Positions 41,859-43,977 of a DNA stretch of 43,977 nt are shown one piece after another. Source of the DNA: Stenomitos frigidus ULC18 (GTDB lineage: Bacteria > Cyanobacteriota > Cyanobacteriia > Leptolyngbyales > Leptolyngbyaceae); NCBI RefSeq assembly GCF_003003795.1, contig NZ_PVWK01000108.1, positions 1 to 43,977 on the forward strand. Direction: 5' to 3'. Position 1 is the first letter of the stretch. Each line of letters opens with the position of its first letter. Under the pieces are notes generated by a model. That model was not told where the DNA came from and did not search any database. It saw nothing but the letters and a program-made list of their open reading frames with translations. A program made the translations under genes and the position numbers.

Positions 41859-43391
41859 GTGAAGAAATTTAATTTCATGTCTCAAGGGAAACGGATTTTT
41901 AACTTCGCGATCACTGCCATCCTTGGTGGAGTTGCCGCTATTCTGGCGCTGCCATCAGTCCAAACCGTTAGTGCGGCTGAGAAGCCAACCATCAAACACG
42001 TCTTGCTGATTAGCGTTGATGGGTTACACGCCGTTGATCTCGCCAATTATGTCAAAACCCATCCCGACTCGACGCTGGCAAAACTGAGCGATCGCGGCGT
42101 TACCTACACCAAAGCCTTTGCTTCACGTCCCTCTGATTCCTTTCCAGGTTTGCTCGCAATAGTGACAGGTGGCACGCCCCGCTCCACGGGTGTGTATTAC
42201 GACAACAGCTACGATCGCAAGCTGTCGCCACCCGGATCGAATTGCAGCACCATTGGCACTGAAGTCGTGTTGGACGAATCGATCGACATCAACCCAGACT
42301 TGCTCAGCGGTGGCGGCAACCCAGGCTTCAATGCCAGCAGTATTGATCCAGCCAAACTGCCGCTTGACCCCAGCAACGGTTGCCAACCCGTCTATCCTCA
42401 CTCATACTTACGCGTCAATACTATCTTTGAGGTCATCAAAAAAGCAGGTGGTTACACCGCCTGGGCTGATAAGCATCCAGCGTACGATCTGGTGAATGGG
42501 CCATCCGGTCAAGGGGTGGACGATCTCTACACACCTGAGATTAACAATGCTGACAGCCCCACCAGTAAGGTTGCGGCTACAGAAGCCTACGATGACATCA
42601 AAGTTACCGCCATTCTCAACCAGATTGATGGGAAAACCGCCACGGGTGCTCCTGCTACTGTACCAACCATTTTTGGTATGAACTTCCAGGCAGTCAGCGT
42701 GGGAGAAAAATTGCCCACGGCTGGTTACACAGATGCAGCCGCTACTCCTAGCGCCGAGTTGCAGGATGCTCTGGAGCATACAGATGCCTCTTTAGGAAAA
42801 ATGGTGGCAGAACTGAAAGCACAAGGGCTGTACAAGTCAACCCTGATTATCATTAGCGCGAAACACGGACAATCGCCCATTGACCCCAGCAAAGTGAACA
42901 AACCAGGTTCCTTGCTCAAGTTAATTCCCGCGATCGCACCACTGGTTGCGAAGGCAACGGAGGACGATATTGCCCTACTCTGGCTGACTGATCAGAGTAA
43001 GACTAGTGACGTTGCAGATGCTCTCAGTGCCAACAAAGCCGCAGGCTTTATCCGTAAGCTCTACGTCGGTGAGAGCCTAGCTAGCTTGTTTGACGATCCC
43101 TCCACGGATTCACGCACCCCAGACATCATCGTTCAGCCGATTCCAGGCACCATTTATACAACCTCGACGAAGAAGATTGCGGAGCATGGTGGTTTCACCC
43201 TGGATGATACCAATGTGGCTTTGCTGGTCTCCAATCCCAGATTTGAGCGCGAAAAAGTGCGGGATGTCGTCACGACCACGCAGATTGCGCCGACGATTTT
43301 GAAGGCACTTGGTCTCAAGCCAAGAGCGCTTAAAGCGGTGCGCCTGGAAAAAACGCACGTATTGCCAGCGCTAGAATTGAACGACGACTAA
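41859..43391 (+). CDS. Secreted alkaline-phosphatase-superfamily phosphodiesterase / nucleotide pyrophosphatase
   Basis: The 510-residue protein has a signal peptide (FAITAILGGVAAILALPSVQ, cleavage near VSAAE). The type I phosphodiesterase/NPP fold follows: LLISVDGLHAVDL with metal-ligand Asp54, RPSDSFPGLLAIVTGG where Ser94 stands at the usual Thr/Ser nucleophile, a DAPxxD-like later region around ALEHTDASLGKMV, SAKHGQSP in place of the usual SDHGM, and AEHGGF with a final metal His. The altered SAKHG block could change metal binding. It probably hydrolyses phosphodiester or pyrophosphate bonds outside the cytoplasm; the substrate is unknown. The start is GTG 41859 after GGAGA, or ATG 41877. 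It is divergent from the two-component operon. Confidence 0.82.
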   Translation: MKKFNFMSQGKRIFNFAITAILGGVAAILALPSVQTVSAAEKPTIKHVLLISVDGLHAVDLANYVKTHPDSTLAKLSDRGVTYTKAFASRPSDSFPGLLAIVTGGTPRSTGVYYDNSYDRKLSPPGSNCSTIGTEVVLDESIDINPDLLSGGGNPGFNASSIDPAKLPLDPSNGCQPVYPHSYLRVNTIFEVIKKAGGYTAWADKHPAYDLVNGPSGQGVDDLYTPEINNADSPTSKVAATEAYDDIKVTAILNQIDGKTATGAPATVPTIFGMNFQAVSVGEKLPTAGYTDAAATPSAELQDALEHTDASLGKMVAELKAQGLYKSTLIIISAKHGQSPIDPSKVNKPGSLLKLIPAIAPLVAKATEDDIALLWLTDQSKTSDVADALSANKAAGFIRKLYVGESLASLFDDPSTDSRTPDIIVQPIPGTIYTTSTKKIAEHGGFTLDDTNVALLVSNPRFEREKVRDVVTTTQIAPTILKALGLKPRALKAVRLEKTHVLPALELNDD

Positions 43392-43399
43392 ACATAGAG

Positions 43400-43433
43400 T
43401 GAGGCGAACTCAGTCTAACTATGGTTCGCCTCA
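43400..43433 (+). terminator. Hairpin after the phosphodiesterase gene
   Basis: TGAGGCGAAC (43400-43409) pairs perfectly with GTTCGCCTCA (43424-43433) around a 14-base loop, 9 bases after the stop codon. There is no strong T-run after it. Confidence 0.6.
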
Positions 43434-43517
43434 GTTCACTATCATTGCTGACTATTAATCAGCTGGTTGCGGGTTTTGTGTAAAAGTTGATGTGAAATAT
43501 TGAGCGGCAAGGTTAAG

Positions 43518-43705
43518 TTGAGCCTTTAAGGGGTTGAGCCGACATAAGATTAGTGCAAGAGTAGGATGGAAACCTGATTCTATCGTAAAGAATCAACCCT
43601 GTTTTCCTTGTCTGAGACTTGATCCAGAAGCCCGATTTAGAAAGACTTGTGGCGTCATCTTGCACTTTTTAGGGCTTATGTCGACTCAACCCCGAAAAGC
43701 CTCAA
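43518..43705. mobile_element. MITE-like element with long terminal inverted repeats
   Basis: The left arm (43518-43559, starting TTGAGCCTTTAAGGGG and holding GACATAAG and GTGCAAG) matches the reverse complement of the right arm (43659-43705) over about 42-47 bp with a few mismatches and small gaps. The interior is about 100 bp with no coding sequence I can recognise. This is the layout of a non-autonomous IS derivative. No target-site duplication was evident. Confidence 0.7.
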
Positions 43706-43810
43706 GAGTCCAATCTTGTCGTGGCACTTCTGCGGCCTTGAGCAGTTAACCCAGTAGCTTCAGCAAAGGCTTAAGGATATCAGGGATTCACCCAAGCAAC
43801 AGCACTTGCG

Positions 43811-43977
43811 TTAGTCCAGACCTTGCAGCTGATTTTGCAGCTCAAACAACAACAGTTCCCAATCCGCTTGAGCCAGACCCGCTTCCGGTTGCTCAAACAG
43901 CTCCAGCGTCAATGGTCCTAAGTACAACTCGTCACTGAAGGGGGTCGGAAATCGTTAGGATCATCGTAAAGATTGTG
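43811..43977 (-). CDS. 3' end of an unidentified gene running off the window
   Basis: The minus strand ends with LYLGPLTLELFEQPEAGLAQ and ADWELLLFELQNQLQGLD before a TAA at 43811-43813. The composition is protein-like, with helical acidic stretches. Near 43945 the frame meets an in-frame TAA, while the adjoining frame reads DDPNDFRPP. A one-base indel in the C-run may therefore separate the parts, or the gene may start inside the window. No family was recognised. Confidence 0.4.

Noticed and set aside
43534-43749. 71-codon frame near the right end
   Set aside because: It crosses both inverted arms of the MITE-like element and has no protein-like features.

Overview
The window looks like chromosomal DNA of a cyanobacterium, probably a filamentous Leptolyngbya-like form. 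The palindrome GCGATCGC (HIP1, typical of cyanobacteria) is scattered through coding and non-coding DNA. There is a BciB-type 8-vinyl reductase for chlorophyll, an FtsH2-type thylakoid protease, a LysR regulator of the CmpR/NdhR type, and cyanobacterial short tandem heptamer repeats between genes. No rRNA or tRNA gene and no CRISPR array was recognised. The genus is inference; the phylum is well supported.

1-24.5 kb is ordinary core and conserved sequence, with mostly single genes on both strands. In order: a 5'-damaged small gene overlapping an HNH nuclease; a small hypothetical; an amidohydrolase and an alpha/beta hydrolase; a lipoprotein; a CHASE2-GGDEF-EAL c-di-GMP protein; an exported protein; an SbcC/Rad50-like ATPase; an alpha/beta-hydrolase-like protein with an altered nucleophile elbow; the LysR regulator; bciB; a probable lipoprotein; ftsH; a ClC chloride channel/transporter; an exported protein; gltX; a 71-residue protein; and a GT8-like glycosyltransferase.

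24.5-26.1 kb is a scrap zone: a truncated ISAzo13-type transposase, broken small genes and a perfect 6 x 14 bp tandem array. It is followed at 26.1-33.2 kb by a one-directional accessory cluster: two FAD oxidoreductases, a protein recalling bacterial eRF1-like (baeRF) proteins, a pyruvate-kinase-like protein with a new N-terminal region and no C-terminal domain, a D-lactate dehydrogenase pseudogene, and a 2,3-BPG-dependent phosphoglycerate mutase. The mix suggests a fermentative or low-energy metabolic module that has lost its lactate branch.

33.3-35.2 kb holds a fossil partition locus: parA without its P-loop end and parB with at least four lesions. The parB remnant carries a perfect 26-bp palindrome made of two opposed DnaA boxes. 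This suggests an integrated, decayed plasmid.

35.3-43.4 kb is an envelope/signalling module: two DUF347 (COG4705) membrane proteins, one fused to an extra helical domain; a broken PAP2 phosphatase; tiny genes, one duplicated and broken; an exported PepSY protein with two selected acidic repeats; an OmpR-type response regulator overlapping its histidine kinase; and a secreted phosphodiesterase/pyrophosphatase-family protein. A MITE-like inverted-repeat element and the 3' end of another gene close the window. This module and the metabolic cluster are the best candidates for undescribed biology.
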